Shown here in pieces: positions 6,575 through 14,221 of a stretch of 25,331 bases of DNA. The notes under the pieces were generated by a model. That model was not told the DNA's origin and made no database searches. It saw only the letters and a program-made list of their open reading frames with translations. The position numbers and the translations under genes are program-made. The stretch is from Saprospiraceae bacterium (lineage in GTDB: Bacteria > Bacteroidota > Bacteroidia > Chitinophagales > Saprospiraceae): assembly GCA_013002625.1 (NCBI GenBank), contig JABDJE010000235.1, positions 1 through 25,331 on the forward strand, written 5' to 3'. The first letter of the stretch is position 1, and each line of letters opens with the position of its first letter.

Positions 6575-7168
6575 TTGATCAATCTACTATACCCCCTCTT
6601 ATCCTCGGATATACCGAAAGACGTAAGTGACGAGGATGTGGTTAAGCTATATTTGGAAACACAAAATGTGGCTTATTTCAATATCCTGTATGAAAGGTAT
6701 TCAGGAAAGATCTTTGCCAAATGCATTTCTCTGCTTAAAGAAGAGAGCAGTGCCGAGGATGCAACACAGGATGTTTTAATGAAAATATTATTGAACATGT
6801 CCAAGTTTGGAGGAAGGAGTCGATTTTCAACCTGGGTATATTCAATTACCTACAATTATTGCATTGATTATTTAAGACGCAAGAAAAAAGATCCAAGCGT
6901 CTACGTAGATGACTTTATCGAAAACCTCGATGTTGAAGATGATGTTGACGATAGGTTTTTATTGGAAACAAATGTTAAACGCTTAAAGGTAATTTTGGGT
7001 GAAATACCCTCAGGGGATAAAGCCATTCTTTTAATGAAATATCAGGATGAAATGTCTATTAGAGAAATGAGCGGTATTCTTGATAAATCAGAGAGTGCCA
7101 TTAAGATGAAAATCAAAAGGGCCAAACAAAAATTTCAAAAGACTTACAAAGAAAAGTATAAAGAATAG
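6575..7168 (+). CDS. ECF-type RNA polymerase sigma factor (sigma-70 family)
   Basis: This 197-residue alternative sigma factor directs RNA polymerase to a specific promoter set. Region 2 spans about 33-105 and includes EDATQDVLMKIL (61-72) and the region 2.3/2.4 helix FSTWVYSITYNYCIDYLRR (84-102). A short acidic linker follows (107-127), then region 4 (about 130-187) with the helix-turn-helix MSIREMSGILDKSESAIKMK (160-179). The frame opens only at 6569 after a stop and has no ATG before region 2, so the start is the TTG at 6575 or the ATT at 6572. The stop is three bases before the next gene. It heads a four-gene operon with a channel and an outer-membrane protein, hinting at an envelope or osmotic response. 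No recognisable anti-sigma factor is present, though the 67-aa product next door occupies that place. Confidence 0.92.
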   Translation: MINLLYPLLSSDIPKDVSDEDVVKLYLETQNVAYFNILYERYSGKIFAKCISLLKEESSAEDATQDVLMKILLNMSKFGGRSRFSTWVYSITYNYCIDYLRRKKKDPSVYVDDFIENLDVEDDVDDRFLLETNVKRLKVILGEIPSGDKAILLMKYQDEMSIREMSGILDKSESAIKMKIKRAKQKFQKTYKEKYKE

Positions 7169-7171
7169 AAC

Positions 7172-7375
7172 ATGAACAATTTTAAGGAGTTAGAAAAAAT
7201 CCAGGAGGAGCAGTATCGCAACAACCTCTTGAAAGTCAAAAGCAACATCAATGGCAATTTGGACATTTTTAGTTCCATTACAAATGTTGTTGAATTGTTT
7301 TTCACCAAATTCATTGCACTTCTGGTCGATATGGCAGGAGGAAGCTCTGATAATGAGAATAAAAACGAGAATTAA
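7172..7375 (+). CDS. Small 67-aa protein of unknown function in sigma/MscS operon
   Basis: It starts three bases after the sigma-factor stop, which argues for a real coupled gene. The sequence has a charged, probably helical N-terminus (about 1-28, rich in E, K and N), a moderately hydrophobic central segment (about 32-55, FSSITNVVELFFTKFIALLV), and a G/S/D/N/E-rich tail. The middle could be a single membrane or amphipathic helix. By position it could act on the sigma factor or on the channel, but nothing in the sequence shows this. I do not recognise a family. Confidence 0.75.
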   Translation: MNNFKELEKIQEEQYRNNLLKVKSNINGNLDIFSSITNVVELFFTKFIALLVDMAGGSSDNENKNEN

Positions 7376-7397
7376 TTAGTAAAAACAAAACAGGTAT

Positions 7398-8210
7398 ATG
7401 CTTTCCGAATCAAATGCATTGCAGGAATTGATAACAAAATTCGTCTCAGGCGTACCAAATTTTGTGATGGCAGTCGTTGTCGCCTTAGTAGGTATTATTG
7501 TGTCGAAGATTGTCTCGAAAATTGTCAAAAAATTCCTTATTAAAATCAAGATTGATAAACTGGGTGATAAGTTGAATGAAATCGAGTTTATCGAAAAATC
7601 AAATTTCACTATAAAACTCAGCACAGTTTTTAGCAAAGTGGTATACTACTTTCTGGTTCTATTCTTCTTGGTTGCCGCAAGTGATGTTTTGAAAATGCCT
7701 GCTGTTTCTAACCTGGTCATTGGCATATTTAATTTGATACCGCACCTAATTGTGGCAGGTATTATTTTAATTCTTGGGACGCTCCTGGCGGATGCAATCA
7801 GAGGTATTTCACAGACAGGCATGGAATCACTCGGCATTCCTTCGGCAAGGATGATCGCAAACTTTGTTTTTTACTTCTTGTTTATAAATGTTGTTATCTC
7901 AGCCATGACCCAAGCCAAGATTAATACCGAATTCCTGGCCCAGAATATTTCTCTGATTATTGGCGGGTTGGTTCTTGCCGTTGCCATTGGGTATGGTCTG
8001 GCATCAAAAGAATCTATGGCCAACTTTTTGGCCAGTTATTATTCGAGAGGTAAATTTGAGGTCGGAGATACGATAACAATAGATGATACAACAGGCAGGG
8101 TTGTATCAATGGATAAATCCTGTGTCACTATTGTAAATGAAGCTGGGCATAAGGTGATTTTTCCCTTAAGCAAGATTAGTCAATCGAAAATTGAAATTCA
8201 TAATAATTAA
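7398..8210 (+). CDS. MscS-like small-conductance mechanosensitive channel with conserved TM-helix repeats
   Basis: This 270-residue inner-membrane protein has hydrophobic segments at about 20-45, 78-100, 105-130, 150-170 and 185-205. The early helices with GxP and VxGIIVSKIV patterns resemble the conserved TM-helix repeat family (PF05552) found in MscS relatives. A beta-domain-like stretch follows the last helix: GLASKESMANFLASYYSRGK, then FEVGDTITIDDTTGRV and a short HKVIFPLSKI strand. It is shorter than E. coli MscS (286 aa) and lacks most of the C-terminal alpha/beta vestibule. The ATG at 7398 is 22 bases after the 67-aa gene, and the stop is four bases before the DUF3078 gene. Expected role: release of solutes under osmotic stress, possibly regulated by the sigma factor of the same operon. 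Confidence 0.9.
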   Translation: MLSESNALQELITKFVSGVPNFVMAVVVALVGIIVSKIVSKIVKKFLIKIKIDKLGDKLNEIEFIEKSNFTIKLSTVFSKVVYYFLVLFFLVAASDVLKMPAVSNLVIGIFNLIPHLIVAGIILILGTLLADAIRGISQTGMESLGIPSARMIANFVFYFLFINVVISAMTQAKINTEFLAQNISLIIGGLVLAVAIGYGLASKESMANFLASYYSRGKFEVGDTITIDDTTGRVVSMDKSCVTIVNEAGHKVIFPLSKISQSKIEIHNN

Positions 8211-8214
8211 TTAA

Positions 8215-9147
8215 ATGTATTTAGAAATGAACGTATTACGTATACTATTATTTATTTGTTTGTCTACAGTCATGTTGCAAGCACAATCGCTTGAAGATTT
8301 ACAAGAGATGAAAGCCGAAAAAATGGCTCAAATCGGAGATTTACAAAGTGAAATCAGTACACTCCAGGGTGAAGTCAACGGTATCCAAAAAGATATCGAC
8401 AAGTTGATCGGATGGCGTAAAGGGTTTTCTGGCCTTATTGGATTTGATTTTAATAATTCCAATGGATGGGCTGCCAATCCAAATCCAGATGCCAGTTCAT
8501 CTGCCTTAAATATTGCTTTAACAGCATTTGCTAACAAAGATGGAGAGAAATACTTTTGGAATAACAAAGGTATAATTACGAAATCTTGGCAGGATGTAGA
8601 CTTAAGTGATGCAGACAGCGGCAATGATGATGATGGACTGTTTGATAACGGAACAGTTGACATTTTCAATATTCAGTCCCTATATGGATATAAGTTATCT
8701 GATAAATTAGCTGTCTCAGCTATGGCAGATTTAAACACCTCTGTTGAGAACTTCCTAAGTCCTGGGACACTTGATTTTGGCGCTGGGGTAACATGGTTAC
8801 CAGCCAACAACTTAACTGTTGTAATTCATCCTTTGAACTACCACCTTGCATTTTCAGGCGTTGATGGTGTTGATTCTCAAGGTGGTCTTGGCGCTAAGAT
8901 CAGAGCAGATTACAACCAAGGTTTTGACATTGCAGGTAAAGGGTTGAATTGGAATTCAACATTGATGACATTTATTCCTTATTCTAGCAACGAACCAACG
9001 CTTTTCGAATACACATGGTTGAATACCTTATCTTTCGAAGTTTGGAAGGGTATTGGTGTAGGTATAGGCTTCGGATTGAGAAACGCAGAATTTGAATCTC
9101 CGGATACACAGTCTTATTATTCTATAGGGCTATCGTATAATCTATAA
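8215..9147 (+). CDS. DUF3078-like outer-membrane beta-barrel protein with N-terminal coiled coil
   Basis: This 310-residue exported protein has a signal peptide (MNVLRILLFICLSTVMLQAQ) that fits better if translation starts at the second ATG, 8227, than at 8215. A coiled coil of about 45 residues follows (LEDLQEMKAEKMAQIGDLQ and on), then many alternating beta-strand segments ending in a typical outer-membrane C-terminal strand YYSIGLSYNL. The GWRKG, NGWAANPN and FWNNKG segments are what I know from DUF3078 proteins of Bacteroidota. The N-terminal coiled coil could reach through the periplasm or trimerise. It is the last gene of the sigma-factor operon and is followed by a strong terminator. 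Function of the family is not established to my knowledge. Confidence 0.8.
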   Translation: MYLEMNVLRILLFICLSTVMLQAQSLEDLQEMKAEKMAQIGDLQSEISTLQGEVNGIQKDIDKLIGWRKGFSGLIGFDFNNSNGWAANPNPDASSSALNIALTAFANKDGEKYFWNNKGIITKSWQDVDLSDADSGNDDDGLFDNGTVDIFNIQSLYGYKLSDKLAVSAMADLNTSVENFLSPGTLDFGAGVTWLPANNLTVVIHPLNYHLAFSGVDGVDSQGGLGAKIRADYNQGFDIAGKGLNWNSTLMTFIPYSSNEPTLFEYTWLNTLSFEVWKGIGVGIGFGLRNAEFESPDTQSYYSIGLSYNL

Positions 9148-9168
9148 ATAAAACAAAACTTTTCTTTT

Positions 9169-9203
9169 AAAGGACCTTGTTCTTACGAGCAAGGTCCTTT
9201 TTT
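9169..9203 (+). terminator. Rho-independent terminator after the sigma/MscS/DUF3078 operon
   Basis: AAAGGACCTTG (9169-9179) pairs perfectly with CAAGGTCCTTT (9190-9200) around a 10-nt loop, followed by more T. The same hairpin, with one changed base, recurs at 10944-10978. Confidence 0.9.
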
Positions 9204-9215
9204 GTTTAGGCCTTG

Positions 9216-9238
9216 GGCTTAAGTTTCAAACTTAAGCC
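9216..9238. repeat. 23-bp near-perfect palindrome
   Basis: GGCTTAAGTTT and AAACTTAAGCC flank a single C. It sits 13 bases beyond the terminator in the 338-bp gene-free stretch 9148-9485. Function unknown; it has no T-tail. Confidence 0.7.
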
Positions 9239-9286
9239 TAAAGTTAGTTCGATGAACTGGCGCACAAGTTTTTGAACGGCAAAAAA

Positions 9287-9415
9287 TCTAGAGTTTTCGT
9301 CCCTTTGGGGCGATGCCTACGCGCCGTACTATGTACTTAGGCAGGCGGGCCAAAGGGACAACAAAAAAGAAAAAAATAAATTTAATATTACCCCATATAT
9401 AAAACTCTTCCCTCT
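9287..9415. repeat. Degenerate copy of the polA leader and first codons
   Basis: Bases from 9287 (TCTAGAGTTTTCGTCCCTTT, then GGGGC) match 11378-11402. Both copies form a hairpin with arms TCCCTTTGG / CCAAAGGGA; here the arms are 9300-9308 and 9350-9358, and the loop has grown to include a nested GCCTA/TAGGC hairpin. Further on, TTACCCCATATATAAAA, then CTCTTCC (9388-9411), parallels the polA start region at 11443-11467, with the start codon changed to ATA and small deletions. A non-functional copy of the polA 5' end is the simplest reading. Confidence 0.6.
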
Positions 9416-9485
9416 CCAGGGTAACACTTTTATATTCTTATCCTCTTCTTGATGTAGTTTTTTTTTAGATAAGATAAAATACATT

Positions 9486-10916
9486 ATGTACCCTCTAGAC
9501 ACATTGATAAAGAATACGCGTCTATTTCTTTTAATATTCATTTCCATTCAGATAAATGCCCAAACCGAAACCAAGATTACCGCTTCAGATGGAGCAATGG
9601 AGGACCGGTTTGGTTTTGAAGTTGGTATTAGTGGAGATCGTGCAGTTGTTGGAGCATATCAAGATGATGATGATGGTTCTAGTAGTGGATCGGCTTACAT
9701 ATATGAATGGGATGGTAATAGTTGGATTGAAACAAAACTCACAGCATCAGATGCCGAAGCTGGAGATAGGTTTGGAGAATCAGTATCAATTGATGGAAAC
9801 AGAGTTATTGTTGGTGCAGGTTATGATGGCGATAATGGTTTCTTCAGCGGATCAATATACATATATGAATGGGATGGGAGTAGTTGGGTTGAGACTAAGA
9901 TTACGCCCTCTGATGGTGCATTTTCAGACTTATTTGGTCGATCGGTATCCATAGATGGCAATAGAGCTATAGTTGGTTCTGAATTTGATGACGATAATGG
10001 TTCAAATAGTGGTTCAGCCTATATATTTGAATGGGATGGGAACGGTTGGCTTGAGACCAAGATCACAGCCTCTGACGGTGTGAGTAATGATGTATTTGGG
10101 GAACCAGTTTCAATTAATGGCGACAGAGCTATTATTGGTGCCGTAGGTGATGATGATAATGGTTCAAATAGTGGATCGGCATACATATATGAATGGGACG
10201 GCAGCAGTTGGGTAGAAACAAAGTTGACTGCCTCTGATGGCGCAACGGGTGATAAGTTTGGTCGATCGGTATCAATTGATGGCAATAGAGCTATAATTGG
10301 TTCTAACTTTGATGATGATAATGGTTCAAATAGTGGTTCTGCTTATATATATGAGTGGGATGGAAGTAGTTGGGTTGAGACCAAAATCACAGCCTTTGAT
10401 GGGGCAGAATCAGATTTGTATGGATCTTCAGTTTCAATTAATGGCGACAGAGCTATAGTCGGTAACGCAGGTGATGACGATAATGGCAGCAGTAGTGGGT
10501 CAGTATACATATATGAATGGGACGGAAGTAGTTGGCTTGAGACAAAGATTGTAGCCTCAGATGCAGATGTAGGAGATAATTATGGTGCAGCAGTATCTGT
10601 AGACGGAGATAGAACTGTCGTGGGTTCTTACCGTGATGATGATAATGGGTCAGATAGTGGTTCAATATATATTTATGATTTTTGTCCAGAAGTTATAAAT
10701 ACTTTCCAAGATGCTGGTTCTGGCCTTTGGCTGGATGCCTCCAATTGGTCCTTGAATGAAGTTCCTGCAAAGTGTCACAACGTTATAATACCTAATGGCC
10801 AAATGGCGCTCATTCAAAATGGTGAATTGGCAGAATGTTTTACATTAGACGTGCAGCCTGGTGGACTCTTTGAAGTGATTCAAGGTGGTAAGCTGGATGT
10901 TATGATTGAAGATTAA
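9486..10916 (+). CDS. Secreted FG-GAP-type seven-repeat beta-propeller protein
   Basis: This 476-residue exported protein has a signal peptide (about 1-26, ending INAQ) followed by seven repeats of exactly 54 residues starting at E28, 82, 136, 190, 244, 298 and 352. Each repeat has the plan ETK(I/L)TASD - FG-SVSIDG-RAIVG - DDDNGS-SGSAYIYEWDG-SW. The aspartate-rich DDDNG loops look like calcium sites of FG-GAP/integrin-alpha propellers; seven blades is the usual closed form. The last about 75 residues (LWLDASNWSLNEVPAKCHNV onward) form a small beta domain common in Bacteroidota surface proteins. There is no clear type IX sorting domain. It probably acts in adhesion or surface display; the ligand is unknown. 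It stands alone between duplicated terminator and leader sequences and may have been inserted there. Confidence 0.88.
   Translation: MYPLDTLIKNTRLFLLIFISIQINAQTETKITASDGAMEDRFGFEVGISGDRAVVGAYQDDDDGSSSGSAYIYEWDGNSWIETKLTASDAEAGDRFGESVSIDGNRVIVGAGYDGDNGFFSGSIYIYEWDGSSWVETKITPSDGAFSDLFGRSVSIDGNRAIVGSEFDDDNGSNSGSAYIFEWDGNGWLETKITASDGVSNDVFGEPVSINGDRAIIGAVGDDDNGSNSGSAYIYEWDGSSWVETKLTASDGATGDKFGRSVSIDGNRAIIGSNFDDDNGSNSGSAYIYEWDGSSWVETKITAFDGAESDLYGSSVSINGDRAIVGNAGDDDNGSSSGSVYIYEWDGSSWLETKIVASDADVGDNYGAAVSVDGDRTVVGSYRDDDNGSDSGSIYIYDFCPEVINTFQDAGSGLWLDASNWSLNEVPAKCHNVIIPNGQMALIQNGELAECFTLDVQPGGLFEVIQGGKLDVMIED
9567..10682 (+). repeat. Seven in-frame tandem 162-bp repeats
   Basis: The units start at 9567, 9729, 9891, 10053, 10215, 10377 and 10539 with no length variation; the last is cut short at about 10682. 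Units 3 to 6 share long near-identical DNA stretches (for example GGTTCAAATAGTGG in units 3, 4 and 5), which suggests recent duplication or gene conversion rather than old divergence. Confidence 0.85.
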
Positions 10917-10943
10917 TATTGGTTAGAATAATATGATCCCTTT

Positions 10944-10978
10944 AAAGGACCTTGTTCTTACGAGCAAAGTCCTTTTTT
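10944..10978 (+). terminator. Terminator after the FG-GAP gene, copy of 9169-9203
   Basis: AAAGGACCTTG and CAAAGTCCTTT around the same 10-nt loop TTCTTACGAG, followed by a T-run. It differs from the 9169 copy by one base, which leaves one mismatch in the stem on the plus strand. The identical loop shows the two terminators share a recent origin. Confidence 0.85.
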
Positions 10979-11286
10979 GTTTAATCTTCCATTTTCCCTT
11001 TGGCATCCATGAAGTACAAAGACTTTAGGGCAAGCGCAACAAAAGTGGCGAACCTGTCCGCAGAACTGGGTACGCAGGCATGCGTGAAGTGCTTGTTCAA
11101 AATAAGCTGCTTTAGCTTCGCCCATTTTCTTCAGCTCATCTTGGCTGCTTCCCTTCGTTCTGACGATTTCAGATCAACACTTATAGTCGCTGACACCATT
11201 TTTGGCCTTACACTAGTATTTTGGACGATCTTTAATTCCGACTTAGCCCAACTTGTCTGCGGCGATAAGATACCGTCGTGGCTTGG

Positions 11287-11316
11287 ATCCTGACAATTAT
11301 AAAATAATGTCAGGAT
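11287..11316. repeat. 9-bp perfect inverted repeat
   Basis: ATCCTGACA at 11287-11295 and TGTCAGGAT at 11308-11316 enclose a 12-nt AT-only loop. It lies 134 bases before polA, without a T-tail. Regulatory or remnant structure; function unknown. Confidence 0.5.
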
Positions 11317-11377
11317 GCGCAAACAGGTATCTTTGAGCTGAAGGCTTCGAGTGATGCAAGAAGACCTTTGGGGTAAG

Positions 11378-11470
11378 TCTAGAGTTTTCGTCCCTTTGGG
11401 GCAATGCCAAAGGGATAAAAAGTAAGGAATAAAAATATAATTTTACCCCATGGATAAAAAACTCTTCCTC
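11378..11470 (+). repeat. polA leader repeat (intact copy) with hairpin
   Basis: This is the partner of 9287-9415. A perfect 9-bp hairpin TCCCTTTGG (11391-11399) / CCAAAGGGA (11407-11415) ends 34 bases before the polA ATG. The similarity to the degenerate copy runs through the start codon into about the sixth codon of polA. Confidence 0.6.
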
Positions 11471-14221
11471 CTCGACGGCCACGCACTTGTTTATAGAGCG
11501 CACTATGCATTTATAAATAGACCCCTCATCAACTCAAAAGGCATCAATACCTCTGCCATAACAGGATTTGTCAGGGCATTATGGGACATAATGCAAAAGC
11601 AAAAACCAACCCATCTCGCAGTGGCTTTTGATCCCAAAGGACCTGTATTTAGAAACCGGGATTTTGAAGCCTATAAGGCCAACAGAGATGCGCAACCAGA
11701 AGATATTGGCATTGCACTGCCCTATATCGAATCCATCGTGAGAGCCTTCAATATTCCAATTGTTATGGTTGAGGACTACGAAGCAGATGACGTCATTGGC
11801 ACACTTGCAAAACAGGCAGAAAAGGAAGGATTTAAAGTCTACATGGTGACACCCGACAAGGACTATGCACAGCTTGTTTCTGATAATATCTTCATGTACA
11901 AACCTTCGCGTCAGGGGAATGGTGTAGACATTCTTGGCGTACCGGAAGTATTGGAAAAATGGGATATCGAGAATGTGGATCAGGTCATCGATGTATTGGG
12001 CCTGCAAGGAGATAGTGTTGATAATATTCCAGGCATTCCTGGTATTGGAGCCAAGACCGCGGTGAAACTCCTGAAGCTTTATAAGTCGCTTGAAGGCATA
12101 TTAGAAAATACGGATCAGCTTAAAGGTAAACAGAAAGAGAATGTAATAAACTTTGCCGAACAGGGTCGCTTATCCAAGCAGCTGGCTACCATCAAAATAG
12201 ATGTACCGATTCAATTTGATGCCAAACTTTATGAATTAGAGCAATACAACCAGGAGGCCTTAACTGAAATATTCAGAGACCTGGAATTCAGATCATTGGC
12301 TGATCAGATTTTGGGCAAATCCGTTCCCGTGCAAGGTCAATTGTTTGGTGGGGGCGAAACAAAGGCAGCTCAATTTAAAGCCGCAGAGGATTATGCTGTT
12401 TCAGATAAGAATATTGAGAATACAGAACATAATTACACCTTGGTCAATACCGAAGCGGCCATGAAAGAGCTGGCTTCAGAATTGAATAAACAGAAAGCAT
12501 TCAGTTTTGATACCGAAACGACTGGCATCGATGCCAATCAGGCAGAACTTGTTGGGCTGGCATTTTCATTTGAACCAACGGTGGCCTACTATGTTCCGGT
12601 ACCCGATGACAGGAAAGAGGCTTTAGCCATTTGCAATATTTTCAAAGCGCCATTGGAAAATCCAAACATTCTGAAAATTGGTCAAAATATAAAATACGAC
12701 CTGCTTATGATGAAATGGTATGATGTTGAATTAAAAGGTCAATATTTTGATACCATGATCGCCCATTATCTCCTTGAGCCGGACCTCAGACATAAACTGG
12801 ACTTTATTTCTGAAGCCTTGTTGGATTATAAAATGGTACCCATCGAAGAACTGATAGGTAAGCGTGGAAAGAATCAATTGAGTATGCGCGATATCGATGT
12901 AGAAAAGGTTACCGAATATGCTGCCGAAGACGCTGATATCACATTACAGATAAAAACAATATTGGTCGAGGATTTGAAAAAACAGGAACTGGATGATTTA
13001 TATTTTAAGGTTGAAGAACCACTTATTGATGTTCTGGGACAAATGGAATATGAGGGGGTCAGAATAGATGGAGCGTTTCTAAACAAATATTCTCTTGTAC
13101 TTCAGGATAAAATTGCAGAAGAAGAGTCAACCATTTACGAAATGGCCGGGGTCCGGTTTAATATTGGTAGTCCCAGACAAGTGGGTGAAGTCTTGTTTGA
13201 TAAATTGGGTATACCATATCGTTGGCGAAAAACAAAGACGGGGCAGTATTCAACAGATGTGGAAAAACTGAATGAATTGGCTGTCGAGAATGATATCGTC
13301 CAAAAGATTCTTGATTTCAGAATGTATTCAAAATTGAAATCTACCTACGTAGATTCATTGCCCTTGCTGATCAATCCCAAAACAGGACGTGTACACAGCA
13401 ATTTCAATCAAGCCAGAGCGGCCACGGGAAGATTGAGTTCCGAGAATCCTAATCTGCAGAATATTCCAATAAAAAATGAAGCGGGAAGAGAAGTGCGAAA
13501 AGCATTTATACCAAGGGACGAAAATCACATTTTAGTCGCAGCAGATTATTCACAAATTGAATTACGGTTGATCGCTGAAATTTCCCAGGATGAATTTATG
13601 TTGGAAGCATTTCATGAAGGAAGAGATTTTCACCGTGCAACAGCTTCTAGAGTATATAATGTTGATTTTGATGCTGTCACTGCCGAGCAAAGGCGCAATG
13701 CCAAGACGGTAAACTTTTCTATAATTTATGGTGCGGGTGCGACCAACTTATCGAGACAGTTGGGCATCAAGCGTGCAGAAGCCAAGGAGTTGATTGAAAA
13801 CTATTTCAAACAATTTAAAGGACTGCGCAATTACATGGTGGATATCGTTGAAAAAGCGCGGGAGCTGGGCTATGTTAAGACATTGGCCGGCCGCAAACGC
13901 ATTCTGCGTGATATCAATTCACGCAATGGATTGGCGAGAAGTAATGCCGAACGCGTGGCCATCAACACGCCTATTCAGGGATCAGCAGCAGATATGATCA
14001 AACTGGCAATGATTGAGATTCATGCGGCTCTCAAGGAAGGTCAATACCAGTCAAAAATGATCATGCAGGTACACGATGAATTGGTCTTCGATGTGCACAC
14101 ATCAGAACTCGATAAAATCAAGGTGTTGATAGATGATAAAATGAAGAATGCTATGCCTAATCTCTCTGTTCCAATCGTGGTTGAAACTGGTACGGGACAA
14201 AACTGGCTTGAAGCACATTAA
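11450..14221 (+). CDS. polA: DNA polymerase I
   Basis: Full-length (923 aa) repair and Okazaki-fragment-processing polymerase with all three activities. The 5' nuclease domain (about 1-290) shows LLDGHALVYRAH, YEADDVIGTLA, TPDKDYAQLV and GDSVDNIPGIPGIGAKTA. The 3'-5' exonuclease (about 320-510) keeps D354 and E356 (FDTETTG) and YAAEDAD, so proofreading is probably active. The polymerase domain has motif A DYSQIELRLIAE with D699, motif B RRNAKTVNFSIIYG with R748, K752, F756 and Y760, and motif C QVHDELVF with D876-E877. The ATG at 11450 begins MDKKLFLLDG, as expected. Its TAA overlaps the stop of the convergent 1318-aa gene within the four bases TTAA at 14218-14221. Confidence 0.98.
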   Translation: MDKKLFLLDGHALVYRAHYAFINRPLINSKGINTSAITGFVRALWDIMQKQKPTHLAVAFDPKGPVFRNRDFEAYKANRDAQPEDIGIALPYIESIVRAFNIPIVMVEDYEADDVIGTLAKQAEKEGFKVYMVTPDKDYAQLVSDNIFMYKPSRQGNGVDILGVPEVLEKWDIENVDQVIDVLGLQGDSVDNIPGIPGIGAKTAVKLLKLYKSLEGILENTDQLKGKQKENVINFAEQGRLSKQLATIKIDVPIQFDAKLYELEQYNQEALTEIFRDLEFRSLADQILGKSVPVQGQLFGGGETKAAQFKAAEDYAVSDKNIENTEHNYTLVNTEAAMKELASELNKQKAFSFDTETTGIDANQAELVGLAFSFEPTVAYYVPVPDDRKEALAICNIFKAPLENPNILKIGQNIKYDLLMMKWYDVELKGQYFDTMIAHYLLEPDLRHKLDFISEALLDYKMVPIEELIGKRGKNQLSMRDIDVEKVTEYAAEDADITLQIKTILVEDLKKQELDDLYFKVEEPLIDVLGQMEYEGVRIDGAFLNKYSLVLQDKIAEEESTIYEMAGVRFNIGSPRQVGEVLFDKLGIPYRWRKTKTGQYSTDVEKLNELAVENDIVQKILDFRMYSKLKSTYVDSLPLLINPKTGRVHSNFNQARAATGRLSSENPNLQNIPIKNEAGREVRKAFIPRDENHILVAADYSQIELRLIAEISQDEFMLEAFHEGRDFHRATASRVYNVDFDAVTAEQRRNAKTVNFSIIYGAGATNLSRQLGIKRAEAKELIENYFKQFKGLRNYMVDIVEKARELGYVKTLAGRKRILRDINSRNGLARSNAERVAINTPIQGSAADMIKLAMIEIHAALKEGQYQSKMIMQVHDELVFDVHTSELDKIKVLIDDKMKNAMPNLSVPIVVETGTGQNWLEAH

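Larger units (their letters stand above)
10917..11449. other. Gene-free stretch before polA
   Basis: About 530 bp. It holds the terminator at 10944-10978, a long stretch (about 11000-11280) whose open frames on both strands lack signals and look spurious, a 9-bp hairpin at 11287-11316 (ATCCTGACA / TGTCAGGAT), and the polA leader hairpin at 11391-11415. The stretch around 11034-11050 (CAACAAAAGTGGC) loosely recalls 4386-4403 in the tRNA-hpt spacer, so part of it may be a dispersed non-coding repeat. Confidence 0.5.

Noticed and set aside
9567..10682. Regular repeats that might be a CRISPR array
   Set aside because: The period is 162 bp, in frame, with conserved protein sequence throughout and no unique spacers; it is a propeller gene.
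11000..11322. Overlapping 97-aa (plus) and 63-aa (minus) frames before polA
   Set aside because: Both strands are open over the same bases, the plus frame starts at a TTG without context, and neither has a recognisable domain; more like a non-coding repeat.
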